The notes under the pieces: generated by a model
What the model was told of the DNA's origin: nothing
Database searches by the model: none
The model's input: only the letters and a program-made list of their open reading frames with translations
NCBI RefSeq assembly: GCF_022788695.1
Contig: NZ_CP085154.1
Span: forward strand, 62,001-126,000
Direction of reading: 5' to 3'
Length of the DNA stretch: 64,000 bases
Source of the DNA: Pseudosulfitobacter sp. DSM 107133
Lineage (GTDB): Bacteria > Pseudomonadota > Alphaproteobacteria > Rhodobacterales > Rhodobacteraceae
Made by a program: the position numbers and the translations under genes
Part shown: positions 1 to 8,497 of the stretch, one piece after another
Numbering within the stretch: position 1 is the stretch's first letter
How the letters are laid out: each line of letters opens with the position of its first letter

Positions 1-1309
1 CAACCAGGTGAACAACGTCCTGGGCTTTCCCTATCTGTTCCGCGGGGCGCTGGACATCAACGCACGCGCCATCAACGACGAGATGAAGATTGCCTGTGCG
101 CACGCGCTGGCGCAACTCGCGCGCGAGGACGTACCGGACGAGGTGGCGCTGGCCTATGGAAAGAACCTGACCTTCGGGCGCGATTACATCATCCCGACGC
201 CGTTCGACCCGCGCCTGATCCACCGTATCCCGACGGCTGTGGCCAAGGCAGGGATGGACACCGGTGCCGCGCGTCGCCCGATCATCGACATGGAAGCCTA
301 TGAGCTGTCATTGAAATCGCGGATGGACCCCACCGCGAACATCCTGCGCGGCATCAACGCCCGGGCGCGTGCGGCACAGGCGCGGATGATCTTTGCCGAG
401 GGCGACGACCCACGCGTTTTGCGCGCAGCGGTGATGTATCAACGGTCTGGTCTGGGCAAGGCGCTGGTTGTCGGGCGTTCGGACGACGTCAAAGCCAAGC
501 TGGAAGCCGCAGGTCTGGGCGACGCTGTGCGCGAGATCGAGGTCGTAAACGCGGCGAACACCCAGCATCTCGGAACCTACAAGACGTTTCTGTATGATCG
601 GCTGAAGCGACGCGGGTTCGACCGGTCGGACATCCACCGGCTGGCCGCGCGCGACCGGCATGTATTTTCCTCGTTGATGCTGGCGCATGGACATGGCGAT
701 GGTCTGGTGACAGGGGCCACGCGCAAATCGGCGCATGTTCTGGAACGTATCAACAATGTCTTTGATGCCGACGCCGAACATGGTGCGGCAGGGATCACCG
801 CGCTGTTGCACAAGGGGCGGATCGTGCTGATTGCCGACACGCTGGTGCACGAATGGCCGGACGAGGAAGATCTGGCCAATATCGCAGAACGCGGCGCTGT
901 CGTGGCGCGCCATCTGGGGATCGAACCGCGTGTGGCCTTTGTCAGCTTCTCGACCTTTGGCTATCCGGTGTCCGAGCGGGCCGAGAAAATGGCGATGGCA
1001 CCCAAGGTTCTGGACCGGCGTGGCGTTGATTTCGAATACGAAGGTGAAATGACCGTCGACGTCGCCATGAACGCCAAATCACAACAGGCCTATCCGTTCT
1101 CGCGTCTGACCGGGCCTGCGAACATTCTGGTGGTGCCGGCACGGCATTCGGCCAGCATTTCGGTCAAGCTGATGCAGGAAATGGGCGGGGCCACGGTGAT
1201 CGGGCCGATCCTGTCCGGCGTGGACCGGTCGATTCAAATCTGTTCGACGGTTTCGACCGCCAACGACATCCTGAACATGGCTGTTCTGGCCGCCTGCAAG
1301 GTCGGCTGA
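1..1309 (+). CDS. maeB: NADP-dependent malic enzyme, MaeB type with C-terminal phosphotransacetylase domain (5' truncated by window edge)
   Basis: The reading frame is open from the first base and the start lies outside the window. About 110 codons of the malic enzyme NAD(P)-binding part are visible, beginning in the conserved NQVNNVLGFPYLFRGALD stretch. They are followed by roughly 320 codons resembling phosphate acetyltransferase (ARAAQARMIFAEGDDPRVLRA, then a C-terminal PARHSASISVKLMQEMGG block). This fusion is the usual alphaproteobacterial MaeB layout. The enzyme decarboxylates malate to pyruvate with NADP+; the PTA-like part is generally regulatory rather than catalytic. The stop codon overlaps the next gene's ATG (TGATG), so the two are probably co-translated. 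Confidence 0.93.
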   Translation, partial: NQVNNVLGFPYLFRGALDINARAINDEMKIACAHALAQLAREDVPDEVALAYGKNLTFGRDYIIPTPFDPRLIHRIPTAVAKAGMDTGAARRPIIDMEAYELSLKSRMDPTANILRGINARARAAQARMIFAEGDDPRVLRAAVMYQRSGLGKALVVGRSDDVKAKLEAAGLGDAVREIEVVNAANTQHLGTYKTFLYDRLKRRGFDRSDIHRLAARDRHVFSSLMLAHGHGDGLVTGATRKSAHVLERINNVFDADAEHGAAGITALLHKGRIVLIADTLVHEWPDEEDLANIAERGAVVARHLGIEPRVAFVSFSTFGYPVSERAEKMAMAPKVLDRRGVDFEYEGEMTVDVAMNAKSQQAYPFSRLTGPANILVVPARHSASISVKLMQEMGGATVIGPILSGVDRSIQICSTVSTANDILNMAVLAACKVG

Positions 1310-2184
1310 TGGCAATCTGGAACCTCGGGTCGATCAACATCGACGTGGTCTACCGGGTGCCGCATTTGCCGGCACCCGGTGAAACCCTGGCCGCGACCGA
1401 GGTGATGCGCGGTCTGGGCGGCAAGGGGGCGAACATGTCGGTCGCCGCTGCCCGTGCTGCCGCCCGCGTTGCCCATATTGGCGCCGTTGGGGCAGATGGC
1501 GGCTGGACCGTGGACCGGCTGATGGAATACGGCGTCGACGTGCGTTATGTCGCGCGCCTGACCGGCGAAACGGGCCATGCCATTATCGCGGTGGATGACT
1601 CGGGCGAGAACAGTATTATTCTCTATTCAGGGGCAAATCGCGTTCTGGCCGGCGATATGATCGCGGCTGCGCTGTCCTCTGCCGACTTTGGCGACACGCT
1701 GCTGATGCAGAACGAAACCAACGGTCAGGCCGAGGCAGCGCAGATTGCCAGCCAATTGGGCCTGAAGGTGGTTTATGCCGCGGCACCCTTTGACGCAGAT
1801 GCGGTGCAAAAGGTTTTGCCCTATCTGGACCTTCTGGTGTTGAACGCGGTCGAGGCTGCGCAGCTCGCCGACAGTCTGGAGGCGAAGCTAGAAGATTTGC
1901 ACATCTCCCAGATCGTGGTGACGCGCGGGGCTGACGGCTGCGATCACTATGACAACATTCGCAAAACCAAGGTGCATTATCCGTCGGTCAAGGTTGACGC
2001 ACTTGACACCACCGGGGCCGGTGACACGTTCACCGGTTATCTGGTGGCCGGTCTGGACCGTGATTTGCCAATTGCACAAGCCATCGAGCTGGCCACAACC
2101 GCAGCGGCCATCATGGTAACGCGTCACGGAACGGCCGATGTCATTCCTGATCTGAAAGACATTGAAGATTTCAGGCTGCGCTAG
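1309..2184 (+). CDS. PfkB-family carbohydrate kinase (ribokinase-like)
   Basis: This 291-residue protein has the ribokinase/PfkB fold signatures. Near the N-terminus, GSINIDVVYRVPHLPAPGET and GLGGKGANMSVAAARA form the sugar-binding signature 1. Near the C-terminus, DTTGAGDTFTGYL is the ATP/anion-hole signature, with the catalytic Asp in GAGD. It would phosphorylate a sugar or nucleoside, as in ribose to ribose 5-phosphate; the substrate cannot be read from sequence. The ATG overlaps the malic enzyme stop codon by one base. No transporter or regulator for a sugar is next to it, so calling it RbsK outright would be unsafe. Confidence 0.88.
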   Translation: MAIWNLGSINIDVVYRVPHLPAPGETLAATEVMRGLGGKGANMSVAAARAAARVAHIGAVGADGGWTVDRLMEYGVDVRYVARLTGETGHAIIAVDDSGENSIILYSGANRVLAGDMIAAALSSADFGDTLLMQNETNGQAEAAQIASQLGLKVVYAAAPFDADAVQKVLPYLDLLVLNAVEAAQLADSLEAKLEDLHISQIVVTRGADGCDHYDNIRKTKVHYPSVKVDALDTTGAGDTFTGYLVAGLDRDLPIAQAIELATTAAAIMVTRHGTADVIPDLKDIEDFRLR

Positions 2185-2319
2185 GTTCTGGCGCCGTCAC
2201 GTCAAGGTTGACGGACCTCTGCTGAAAAGTAGGTAGATTTCCCACGCAAAGTATGTAACTTTAGTATGTGAGGCGGGGGCCTTACGTCTTACTGGAACCA
2301 AACAAGGTGGTTGCGTGAA

Positions 2320-3285
2320 ATGAAGATTCTAGCAGTTGATGATAACCCGTTTATTTTGGACTTTCTGCCGGCGGTCCTGCGGCAGGCAAATTTTACCGAT
2401 ATCAGCGTCGCCCCGTCCGGTCGTGAAGCGTTGGACATACTGGCGGCGACAGACAGGCCTTTTGACTGTCTGCTACTGGATATCGTGATGCCCGATATGG
2501 ACGGCATTACCCTATGCCGCGAAATCCGCAAACTTGCGGCCTATCGCAACACGCCGATCATAATGCTGACTTTGAACACCGATGCGGTGTCAATCGAACA
2601 GGCCTTTGTGGCCGGGGCCAATGACTATATTACCAAGCCGTTTTCGGTAAAAGATATCGTCGGCCGGCTGCGTGTCGCCAAGCGTATGTGGGAGAAAACC
2701 GATGTTGCACCACGTCTTAACCCATATGACATGCAGTCTGACAGCCAGCCGGGCCTGCACAAGTTTGCGCTGAGAAGTCCTGCGTTTATCGAAGGTGTCA
2801 AACAGATCGTTCAGCCGTTTTCACTGGGCAATTATGTATCGCAGCTTTCGCGTAACCATCTGGACAGCTGTCATATTTTTGCGGTTCGGGTCGAAGATAT
2901 TCAAAACATCTATATCCACGCTACCAGCCGCGAGTTCGCACAAGTGATGGCAGCCGTTGCGCGGTCTGTTTCGCGGGTTGTGAATTGCCCCGAGCTGTTG
3001 ATGACGCATTATGGAAATGGCACCTTGCTGTGTGTTCTTAACGGCGACAACGTCCCCGACTGGCCCGAGATCGAAGATCTGGTTCAGGACGAGGTCGACA
3101 GCTTGTCCCTGACCTATGAGGATGGCCGTGAAATGCCGGTTGCCGTGACAGTTGGTATGCCGGTTCACCCCAACGCCAGCCGGAATCAGCGGGTGAAAAT
3201 GACATTCGAACGGGCGATCAAACGGGCCGCGACCCGCGAGAAAGCCAAGTTCGACACATATGCGTCTGAATCGATGGCAGTATAA
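2320..3285 (+). CDS. Response regulator with degenerate GGDEF-like output domain
   Basis: The 321-residue protein starts with a canonical receiver: acidic pair D7/D8, phosphoacceptor D54 (LLLDIVMPDMDG) and K106 (ITKPF). The C-terminal half (about residues 150-315) follows the pattern of a GGDEF domain but lacks the GG[D/E]EF motif. YGNGTLLCVLNG occupies that position, followed by VAVTVGMPV and a final helix FERAIKRAATREKAKF like the ADxALYxAK ending. It is therefore probably a non-catalytic binding or output module. I chose ATG 2320 because AAGGTGG lies 9 bases upstream; an upstream TTG at 2311 sits too close to that site. IS110 copy 1 lies 22 bases after the stop. Confidence 0.82.
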   Translation: MKILAVDDNPFILDFLPAVLRQANFTDISVAPSGREALDILAATDRPFDCLLLDIVMPDMDGITLCREIRKLAAYRNTPIIMLTLNTDAVSIEQAFVAGANDYITKPFSVKDIVGRLRVAKRMWEKTDVAPRLNPYDMQSDSQPGLHKFALRSPAFIEGVKQIVQPFSLGNYVSQLSRNHLDSCHIFAVRVEDIQNIYIHATSREFAQVMAAVARSVSRVVNCPELLMTHYGNGTLLCVLNGDNVPDWPEIEDLVQDEVDSLSLTYEDGREMPVAVTVGMPVHPNASRNQRVKMTFERAIKRAATREKAKFDTYASESMAV

Positions 3286-3329
3286 GCTTGGCTTAGGGTC
3301 CAGACCCTTCTGTATCTCCGATCTGTTAT

Positions 3330-3500
3330 TGTTCCCCCGTCAGCGACCTTGGCCGAGGTCACTGACGGGACGGTGTATGGCGTCAGAGCCTTGTGGCCCA
3401 AGTTGAATTGGGACCACGTTTGCTAGCGAGCCAGCACTGTCTCTCTTCATCCATCTCGAACAGTTGCTTGTGGCCAGCTTGGACCACGGATCAGAAGGAA
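3330..3500 (+). ncRNA. Candidate IS110 bridge RNA, copy 1
   Basis: The transposon's left end can be read as a bridge RNA. A 5' stem-loop pairs 3336-3343 with 3362-3369 and 3345-3349 with 3356-3360. Two sister loops follow, each framed by CTTGTGGCC and GGACCACG. In the first, CAGAGCCT (3384-3391) equals the left target plus core at copy 2 (36960-36967), and GCTAG (3422-3426) is complementary to core plus right target CTAGC. In the second, ACAGTTGCT (3460-3468) equals the element's right end plus core (4472-4480), and CAGAAG (3492-3497) is complementary to core plus left end CTTCTG (3307-3312). The loop hairpins are 3393-3401/3408-3417 and 3470-3475/3481-3487, each with one bulged A. This is inference from pairing; RNA boundaries are approximate. 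Confidence 0.72.
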
Positions 3501-3506
3501 GAGAAC

Positions 3507-4466
3507 ATGAACAGGATAACACGAGACGCAATCCTTGGCATAGATGTCAGCCGCGATTGGCTGGACATTCATTGCCTGCCAAGCAATCAGAGACTTCGAT
3601 TGCCCAATTCCGAGGACGGGCATGCGCGCGTGGGCGCCCTGGCAAAGTCAGCCTGTGCGCTGGTTTGTTTTGAGGCCACAGGGGGGCAGGAATGGCGTCT
3701 GTGGTCGGCCCTCGACGTTGCAGGGGTCGCGACCAGGCAACTGCCGCCCGCGCAAATCAAAGCCTTTGCCGCCAGCCGGGGCACGCGGGCGAAAACGGAT
3801 AGGATCGACGCGGAGCTTATCGCGCGGTTCATGGCCTTTCGGCCTGATGCAGGGCGGACCTTGCCGCATGAAAAGATACGTCTTCTCAGGGCTTTGGTGT
3901 CCAAGCGTGGTCAGCTCGTCGAAACACGCAAACGGCTTTTGGCGCAAATCAAGGCGCATGCGAAACTGGGTTCGGATGATCTGTTCGACGTCATGGATGG
4001 TGACCTGAAAGACCTACTGGATCGCCAGATTGCAGGACTTGAGGTCCGGATCGAACAGATCATCGCCTCAGAGGAAGGCCTTGCCACGACTGCTGCCATC
4101 TTGCGTTCAGTTCCCGGCATTGGCCCGGTCGCCAGCACGATGTTGATCGCTGAAATGCCGGAACTCGGCCAGATCACGGGCGAACAAGCCGCCGCGCTGA
4201 CAGGCCTTGCGCCCATTGCCCATGACAGCGGCGCGATGCGGGGCAAGCGCGCTATCGGAGGCGGCCGGCGCCCGCTGCGACACGTTATGTTCCAGGCGGC
4301 GCTCGTCGCCAGTCACCACAATCCCGTCCTGAAGCCGTTCGCAGACCGCCTTCGCGAAGCCGGAAAACCACACAAAGTGATAATCACCGCCGTCGCAAGA
4401 AAGCTTGTGACAATCGTGAACGCCCTTTGCAAAAGTCGGCAGAAATGGACTACTCAACTCGCTTGA
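3507..4466 (+). CDS. IS110 family transposase (copy 1)
   Basis: This 319-residue recombinase has the N-terminal RuvC-like DEDD domain: ILGIDVSRDWLDIH with the first Asp, CFEATGGQEW with the Glu, and KTDRIDAELIARF with the last Asp pair. A coiled middle region follows. The C-terminal Tnp domain has SVPGIGPVASTMLIAEMPEL and HDSGAMRGKRAIGGGRRPLR, where the Ser of DSG is the likely nucleophile. ATG 3507 follows GAAGGAAGAG; upstream extension to a GTG at 3393 would run through the predicted bridge RNA. It moves the element by site-specific recombination guided by that RNA. Its protein sequence is identical to copy 2. Confidence 0.93.
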   Translation: MNRITRDAILGIDVSRDWLDIHCLPSNQRLRLPNSEDGHARVGALAKSACALVCFEATGGQEWRLWSALDVAGVATRQLPPAQIKAFAASRGTRAKTDRIDAELIARFMAFRPDAGRTLPHEKIRLLRALVSKRGQLVETRKRLLAQIKAHAKLGSDDLFDVMDGDLKDLLDRQIAGLEVRIEQIIASEEGLATTAAILRSVPGIGPVASTMLIAEMPELGQITGEQAAALTGLAPIAHDSGAMRGKRAIGGGRRPLRHVMFQAALVASHHNPVLKPFADRLREAGKPHKVIITAVARKLVTIVNALCKSRQKWTTQLA

Positions 4467-4478
4467 GAAATACAGTTG

Positions 4479-5123
4479 CTAGCTGCCCGGAACAAACGGG
4501 GCGTCATCGCCCCACAGCTCTTTGACCCGCTTGTCGCGCCCGCAGGCTTCCCGATAGGCCTTGTAGGCACTCGCTTTGGATTTGGGGCCAAAGCGGGTCA
4601 GCACCAGACCGGATTGCTTATAGTAATCCTGATGATAGGCGTCAGCTGGATAAAACGGCTGTGCGGACAGGATGGGCGTAACCACGGTCTTGCCCAAGGC
4701 GGCTTGGGCCTCGGTCTTGGCTTGTTGTGCTGCTTGCTTTTGCGCAGGATTGGCGGCGAAGATCGCTGTGCGATAGCTGTCGCCACGGTCGCAGAACTGG
4801 CCACCCGCATCCAGCGGATCGACAGAGCGGAAGAAAAGGTTCAGCAATGTGCCTGCTGTAACAATATCCGCGTCATAGGTGATTTGCACCGCTTCGTAAT
4901 GGCCAGTTCCGCCTGACACGACCTGCTTGTAGTTCGGGTTGGCCACGGTGCCCCCGGCAAAGCCTGATACGGCTTCTTTCACGCCTTTGACCTTTTCAAA
5001 GTCAGCCTCGACACACCAGAAACAGCCGCCGGCGACGGTAAGTGTTTTCATATCTGCGGCCTGAACAGCGGTGGCGGTGCCGACACAGGCGGCGGCGATC
5101 AAAAACAAACGTTGAAAAATCAT
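4479..5123 (-). CDS. msrA: Peptide methionine sulfoxide reductase MsrA, exported
   Basis: The 214-residue protein reduces the S-epimer of methionine sulfoxide using the catalytic Cys in [17 protein letters not shown]. It also carries conserved [15 protein letters not shown] and HQDYYKQS segments. The N-terminus ([22 protein letters not shown]) is a Sec signal peptide, so it acts in the periplasm, unlike the common cytoplasmic MsrA. Start 5123 has GGGAG 7 bases upstream; an in-frame ATG farther upstream lacks this. The stop codon TAG is built on the CT core (4479-4480) at the right boundary of IS110 copy 1, so the insertion lies immediately downstream but leaves the protein intact. Confidence 0.93.
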   Translation of the reverse strand: MIFQRLFLIAAACVGTATAVQAADMKTLTVAGGCFWCVEADFEKVKGVKEAVSGFAGGTVANPNYKQVVSGGTGHYEAVQITYDADIVTAGTLLNLFFRSVDPLDAGGQFCDRGDSYRTAIFAANPAQKQAAQQAKTEAQAALGKTVVTPILSAQPFYPADAYHQDYYKQSGLVLTRFGPKSKASAYKAYREACGRDKRVKELWGDDAPFVPGS

Positions 5124-5225
5124 GACAAACTCCCTTTGGTTCAGCATGTAGGGGAAAGACCGTTTTGCTCAAGCAATTGACACACCGGTCACGCCAAGGT
5201 GAAGCCGCAAGACAAGGAGCAGCGC

Positions 5226-5936
5226 ATGAACACCAAACGGATCGCAATGTGGTCGGGACCGCGCAACCTGTCGACGGCGATGATGTACAGCTTTGGCGCG
5301 CGCAGCGATTCCAAGGTGGTGGACGAGCCATTCTATGCTGCCTATCTGAAAGCGTCGGGCATCGACCATCCGATGCGTGATGAGATTTTGGCGGCGCAGC
5401 CTACTGACGGGGAAAAAGTCGCTGAAACGCTGATTTCCCCTGTGTCAGAGCCTGTTTTCTATCAAAAGCACATGGCGCACCACATGATTGACGGCATCTC
5501 GCGCGACTGGATGGACCAGATGACCAACGTGTTCCTGATCCGCCACCCGGCCCGCGTTCTGGCCAGCTATGCGCAGAAACGCGAGGGGCCGAGCCTGAGC
5601 GACATCGGGTTTGTCCAGCAGGCGGCGCTGTTCGATGCAACCGAGGCACCTGTTGTCATCGATTCCGCCGACATTCGTGACAACCCCGAGGGGATGCTGC
5701 GCGCATTGTGTGATGCGATTGGAATCGATTGGGATGCGGGCATGTTGAACTGGCCTGCCGGTGGCCACGCCGACGACGGCGTATGGGCGTCCCATTGGTA
5801 CAACGCGGTGCACCGGTCAACGGGGTTCGCAGGGGCCGAAGGCCCGTTGCCGGAATTGCCGCCCGAATATCAGGACATCGCCGATGCGGCGATGCCCTAT
5901 TATACGCGGATGGCAGAGAAAAAACTTAGCCTTTAA
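5226..5936 (+). CDS. Sulfotransferase-like protein
   Basis: This 236-residue protein begins [20 protein letters not shown], which matches the P-loop-like 5'-phosphosulfate binding segment of sulfotransferase-fold proteins. [19 protein letters not shown] resembles the 3'-phosphate-binding region. Such proteins are often annotated as HAD/sulfotransferase or branched-chain aminotransferase-like; the acceptor is unknown. ATG 5226 is preceded by AAGGAG at the proper distance. The last 11 bases overlap the 3' end of the convergent argG. The divergent neighbour is msrA, 102 bases away. Confidence 0.75.
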   Translation: MNTKRIAMWSGPRNLSTAMMYSFGARSDSKVVDEPFYAAYLKASGIDHPMRDEILAAQPTDGEKVAETLISPVSEPVFYQKHMAHHMIDGISRDWMDQMTNVFLIRHPARVLASYAQKREGPSLSDIGFVQQAALFDATEAPVVIDSADIRDNPEGMLRALCDAIGIDWDAGMLNWPAGGHADDGVWASHWYNAVHRSTGFAGAEGPLPELPPEYQDIADAAMPYYTRMAEKKLSL

Positions 5937-7146
5937 GGCGACGGTTGCGCGCGGCCAGCAGTTTCAGGCGCAGGGCGTTCAGTTGAATGAACCCTGCGGC
6001 GTCTTTCTGGTCATAGGCGCCTGCGTCGTCTTCGAAGGTCACGTGTGCCTCTGAATACAGCGAGTGTTCGGACCAACGGCCCACGGTGCGCGCCAGACCT
6101 TTGTACAGTTTCAGACGCACGGTGCCTGTCACATGTTCCTGGCTGCGGTCGATCAACGCCTGCAGCATTTCACGCTCGGGCGAGAACCAGAAGCCGTTGT
6201 AGATCAGCTCGGCATATTTCGGCATCAGCTCGTCTTTCAGGTGCGCCGCACCCCGGTCCAGCGTGATCTGTTCGATGCCACGGTGCGCTTCCAACAGGAT
6301 GGTGCCGCCGGGCGTTTCATAGATGCCGCGTGATTTCATGCCGACAAAACGACCCTCGACCAGGTCAAGACGGCCAATGCCGTGCTTGCCGCCCAGTTCG
6401 TTCAGCTTGGTCAGCACAGTCGCAGGCGACATCGCTTCGCCGTTGACAGAGACTGCATCGCCCTTCTCAAACCCGACTTCGATGTATTCGGGCGTGTTTG
6501 GTGCATCCTCGGGCGCGACGGTGCGTTGATAGACGTAATCGGGCGCGTCCTGCGCGGGGTCTTCCAGCACTTTGCCCTCGGACGAGGTGTGCAGAAGGTT
6601 CGCATCGACCGAGAACGGCGCTTCGCCGCGTTTGTCCTTGGCCACGGGAATCTGGTTCTTTTCGGCAAATTCCAGCAGCTTGGTGCGGCTGGACAGATCC
6701 CATTCACGCCATGGCGCGATCACCTTGATGTCGGGGTTCAGCGCATAGGCGGCCAGTTCGAAGCGCACCTGATCGTTGCCCTTGCCGGTGGCACCGTGGG
6801 CGACGGCATCGGCGCCTTCGATGGCGGCGATTTCCACCAGACGTTTGGAAATCAGCGGGCGCGCGATCGAGGTGCCCAGCAAGTACAACCCTTCGTACAG
6901 CGCGTTGGCGCGGAACATCGGGAACACGAAATCGCGCACGAATTCTTCACGGACGTCTTCGATATAGATCGACGACGCGCCCATCATTTCGGCCTTGGCC
7001 CGCGCGGGCTCCAGCTCTTCGCCCTGACCCAGGTCGGCGGTGAATGTGACGACTTCGCAACCGTATTCGGTTTGCAGCCATTTCAGGATGATCGAGGTGT
7101 CGAGGCCGCCGGAATAGGCCAGCACTACTTTCTTTGGCGCGCTCAT
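5926..7146 (-). CDS. argG: Argininosuccinate synthase
   Basis: The 406-residue enzyme joins citrulline and aspartate with ATP to form argininosuccinate in arginine biosynthesis. It has the PP-loop [15 protein letters not shown], followed by [14 protein letters not shown] and [16 protein letters not shown]. Length and C-terminus ([15 protein letters not shown]) are typical of the alphaproteobacterial enzyme. I chose ATG 7146 ([14 protein letters not shown]), with GGAAAGAA just upstream; a longer open frame to 7221 adds residues with no family match. The 3' end overlaps the convergent sulfotransferase-like gene. Confidence 0.97.
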   Translation of the reverse strand: MSAPKKVVLAYSGGLDTSIILKWLQTEYGCEVVTFTADLGQGEELEPARAKAEMMGASSIYIEDVREEFVRDFVFPMFRANALYEGLYLLGTSIARPLISKRLVEIAAIEGADAVAHGATGKGNDQVRFELAAYALNPDIKVIAPWREWDLSSRTKLLEFAEKNQIPVAKDKRGEAPFSVDANLLHTSSEGKVLEDPAQDAPDYVYQRTVAPEDAPNTPEYIEVGFEKGDAVSVNGEAMSPATVLTKLNELGGKHGIGRLDLVEGRFVGMKSRGIYETPGGTILLEAHRGIEQITLDRGAAHLKDELMPKYAELIYNGFWFSPEREMLQALIDRSQEHVTGTVRLKLYKGLARTVGRWSEHSLYSEAHVTFEDDAGAYDQKDAAGFIQLNALRLKLLAARNRRLKG

Positions 7147-7260
7147 TGGTTCTTTCCACATTAGGGTTTTGCTGGCCGCGATATAAGGTTTCGGCCCTCG
7201 GGGCAAGATTGACCCTTGCACACAGGGCGCTTAGGGCTGGAATGACCTGAAAGGACTGCC

Positions 7261-8487
7261 ATGACGTTCAAAGATGATGCCCGGACCGCCACCGCCGAAA
7301 TGCGCGCGGTTTTCCCAGCGACCCCGCTGTTGCGCAACGATCTGCTGTCGGCGCGCTATGACGCTGACATCTGGCTGAAACGCGAGGACCTGAGCCCGGT
7401 GCGGTCCTACAAATTGCGCGGAGCGTTCAATGCCATGCGCAAGGTCATTCCGGGACAGTCGGTTTTTGTCTGCGCTTCGGCGGGCAACCACGCGCAGGGC
7501 GTGGCGTTCATGTGCCGGCACTTTGGCGTGCGTGGGGTGATCTTCATGCCGGTGACGACGCCGCAGCAGAAGGTGCAGAAAACGCGCATGTTCGGTGGGG
7601 ACGCCGTCGAAGTGCGGCTGATCGGTGACTATTTCGACGACACCCTCGCCTCGGCACAGGCATTTTGCGCGCAAGAAGGCGCGCATTTCCTGTCGCCTTT
7701 CGATGATGAGGACGTGATCGAAGGGCAGGCGTCTGTCGCCGTCGAGATCGAAGAACAGCTGGGCCGCGTGCCGGACCGTATTGTGCTGCCTGTGGGCGGC
7801 GGCGGGTTGTCGTCGGGGGTTTACAGTTATTTCGGGGCGGACACGCACTATACCTTCGTTGAACCCTCCGGTGCCAAAAGTCTGGCAGCGGCAGTCGAGG
7901 CGGGCCAGCCGACCGAGGTGAAGTCGGTCAACACGTTCGTGGACGGTGCTGCGGTGGCAACCATTGGCGTGCGCACCTTTGACCGGTTGCGCGGCATTGC
8001 CCGCAGCGATGTGATCGACCTGTCCGAAGATCGCATTTGCACAACCATACTGGAAATGCTGAACGTCGAGGGGATTGTTCTGGAGCCTGCCGGCGCCCTG
8101 AGCATCGAGGCGCTGGGCGATTTGCGGGACCATATTCGCGGTAAGACAGTGGTTTGTGTCGCTTCGGGCGGGAACTTTGATTTCGAACGTCTGCCCGAGG
8201 TTAAGGAACGCGCGCTGCGCTATTCCGGCGTCAAAAAATACTTCATCCTGCGGCTGCCGCAGCGCCCCGGTGCGCTCAAGGACTTCCTGTCGCTGCTGGG
8301 GCCCAACGACGACATCGCGCGGTTTGAGTATCTGAAGAAATCGGCCCGCAACTTTGGTTCGGTCCTGATCGGGATCGAAACCAGTGCGCCCGAGAACTTT
8401 ACCGGATTTTTCGCGCGGCTGGATGCGGGCGGCTTTGCCTATACGGACATCACCAACAACGAGACCGTCGCGCAATTTGTCATCTAG
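7261..8487 (+). CDS. ilvA: Threonine ammonia-lyase (threonine dehydratase)
   Basis: This 408-residue PLP enzyme converts threonine to 2-oxobutyrate, the first step to isoleucine. The PLP lysine lies in SPVRSYKLRGAFNAM, the asparagine loop in ASAGNHAQGVAF, and the glycine-rich phosphate loop in VGGGGLSSG. About 85 C-terminal residues (KKYFILRLPQRPGALKDFLSLLG onward) form an ACT-like regulatory domain, so feedback inhibition by isoleucine is possible. It is the short, single-ACT form. It is divergent from argG across 114 bases. Confidence 0.95.
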   Translation: MTFKDDARTATAEMRAVFPATPLLRNDLLSARYDADIWLKREDLSPVRSYKLRGAFNAMRKVIPGQSVFVCASAGNHAQGVAFMCRHFGVRGVIFMPVTTPQQKVQKTRMFGGDAVEVRLIGDYFDDTLASAQAFCAQEGAHFLSPFDDEDVIEGQASVAVEIEEQLGRVPDRIVLPVGGGGLSSGVYSYFGADTHYTFVEPSGAKSLAAAVEAGQPTEVKSVNTFVDGAAVATIGVRTFDRLRGIARSDVIDLSEDRICTTILEMLNVEGIVLEPAGALSIEALGDLRDHIRGKTVVCVASGGNFDFERLPEVKERALRYSGVKKYFILRLPQRPGALKDFLSLLGPNDDIARFEYLKKSARNFGSVLIGIETSAPENFTGFFARLDAGGFAYTDITNNETVAQFVI

Positions 8488-8497
8488 GGAGAGAGAC

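Larger units (their letters stand above)
3309..4478 (+). mobile_element. IS110-family insertion sequence, copy 1
   Basis: This 1,170-bp element is flanked by the dinucleotide CT on both sides (3307-3308 and 4479-4480), as expected for IS110 elements, which lack terminal inverted repeats. It holds a DEDD transposase and a long non-coding left end (3309-3506). The boundaries come from comparison with copy 2 (36968-38137): identity runs from CCTTCTG at the left to TTGCTAGCT at the right, and the sequences then diverge. The only difference I found between the copies is base 4439 (G here, A in copy 2), which is silent. The element sits between convergent genes, exactly at the TAG stop of msrA. Confidence 0.9.

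Noticed and set aside
2250..2269. Direct repeat AGTATGT twice, 13 bases apart, before the response regulator gene
   Set aside because: Too short to distinguish from chance, and I know no regulator with this site.
3393..3506. Upstream extension of the IS110 transposase frame to GTG 3393
   Set aside because: This stretch contains the paired guide sequences of the predicted RNA, and the family's N-terminus begins at the ATG at 3507.
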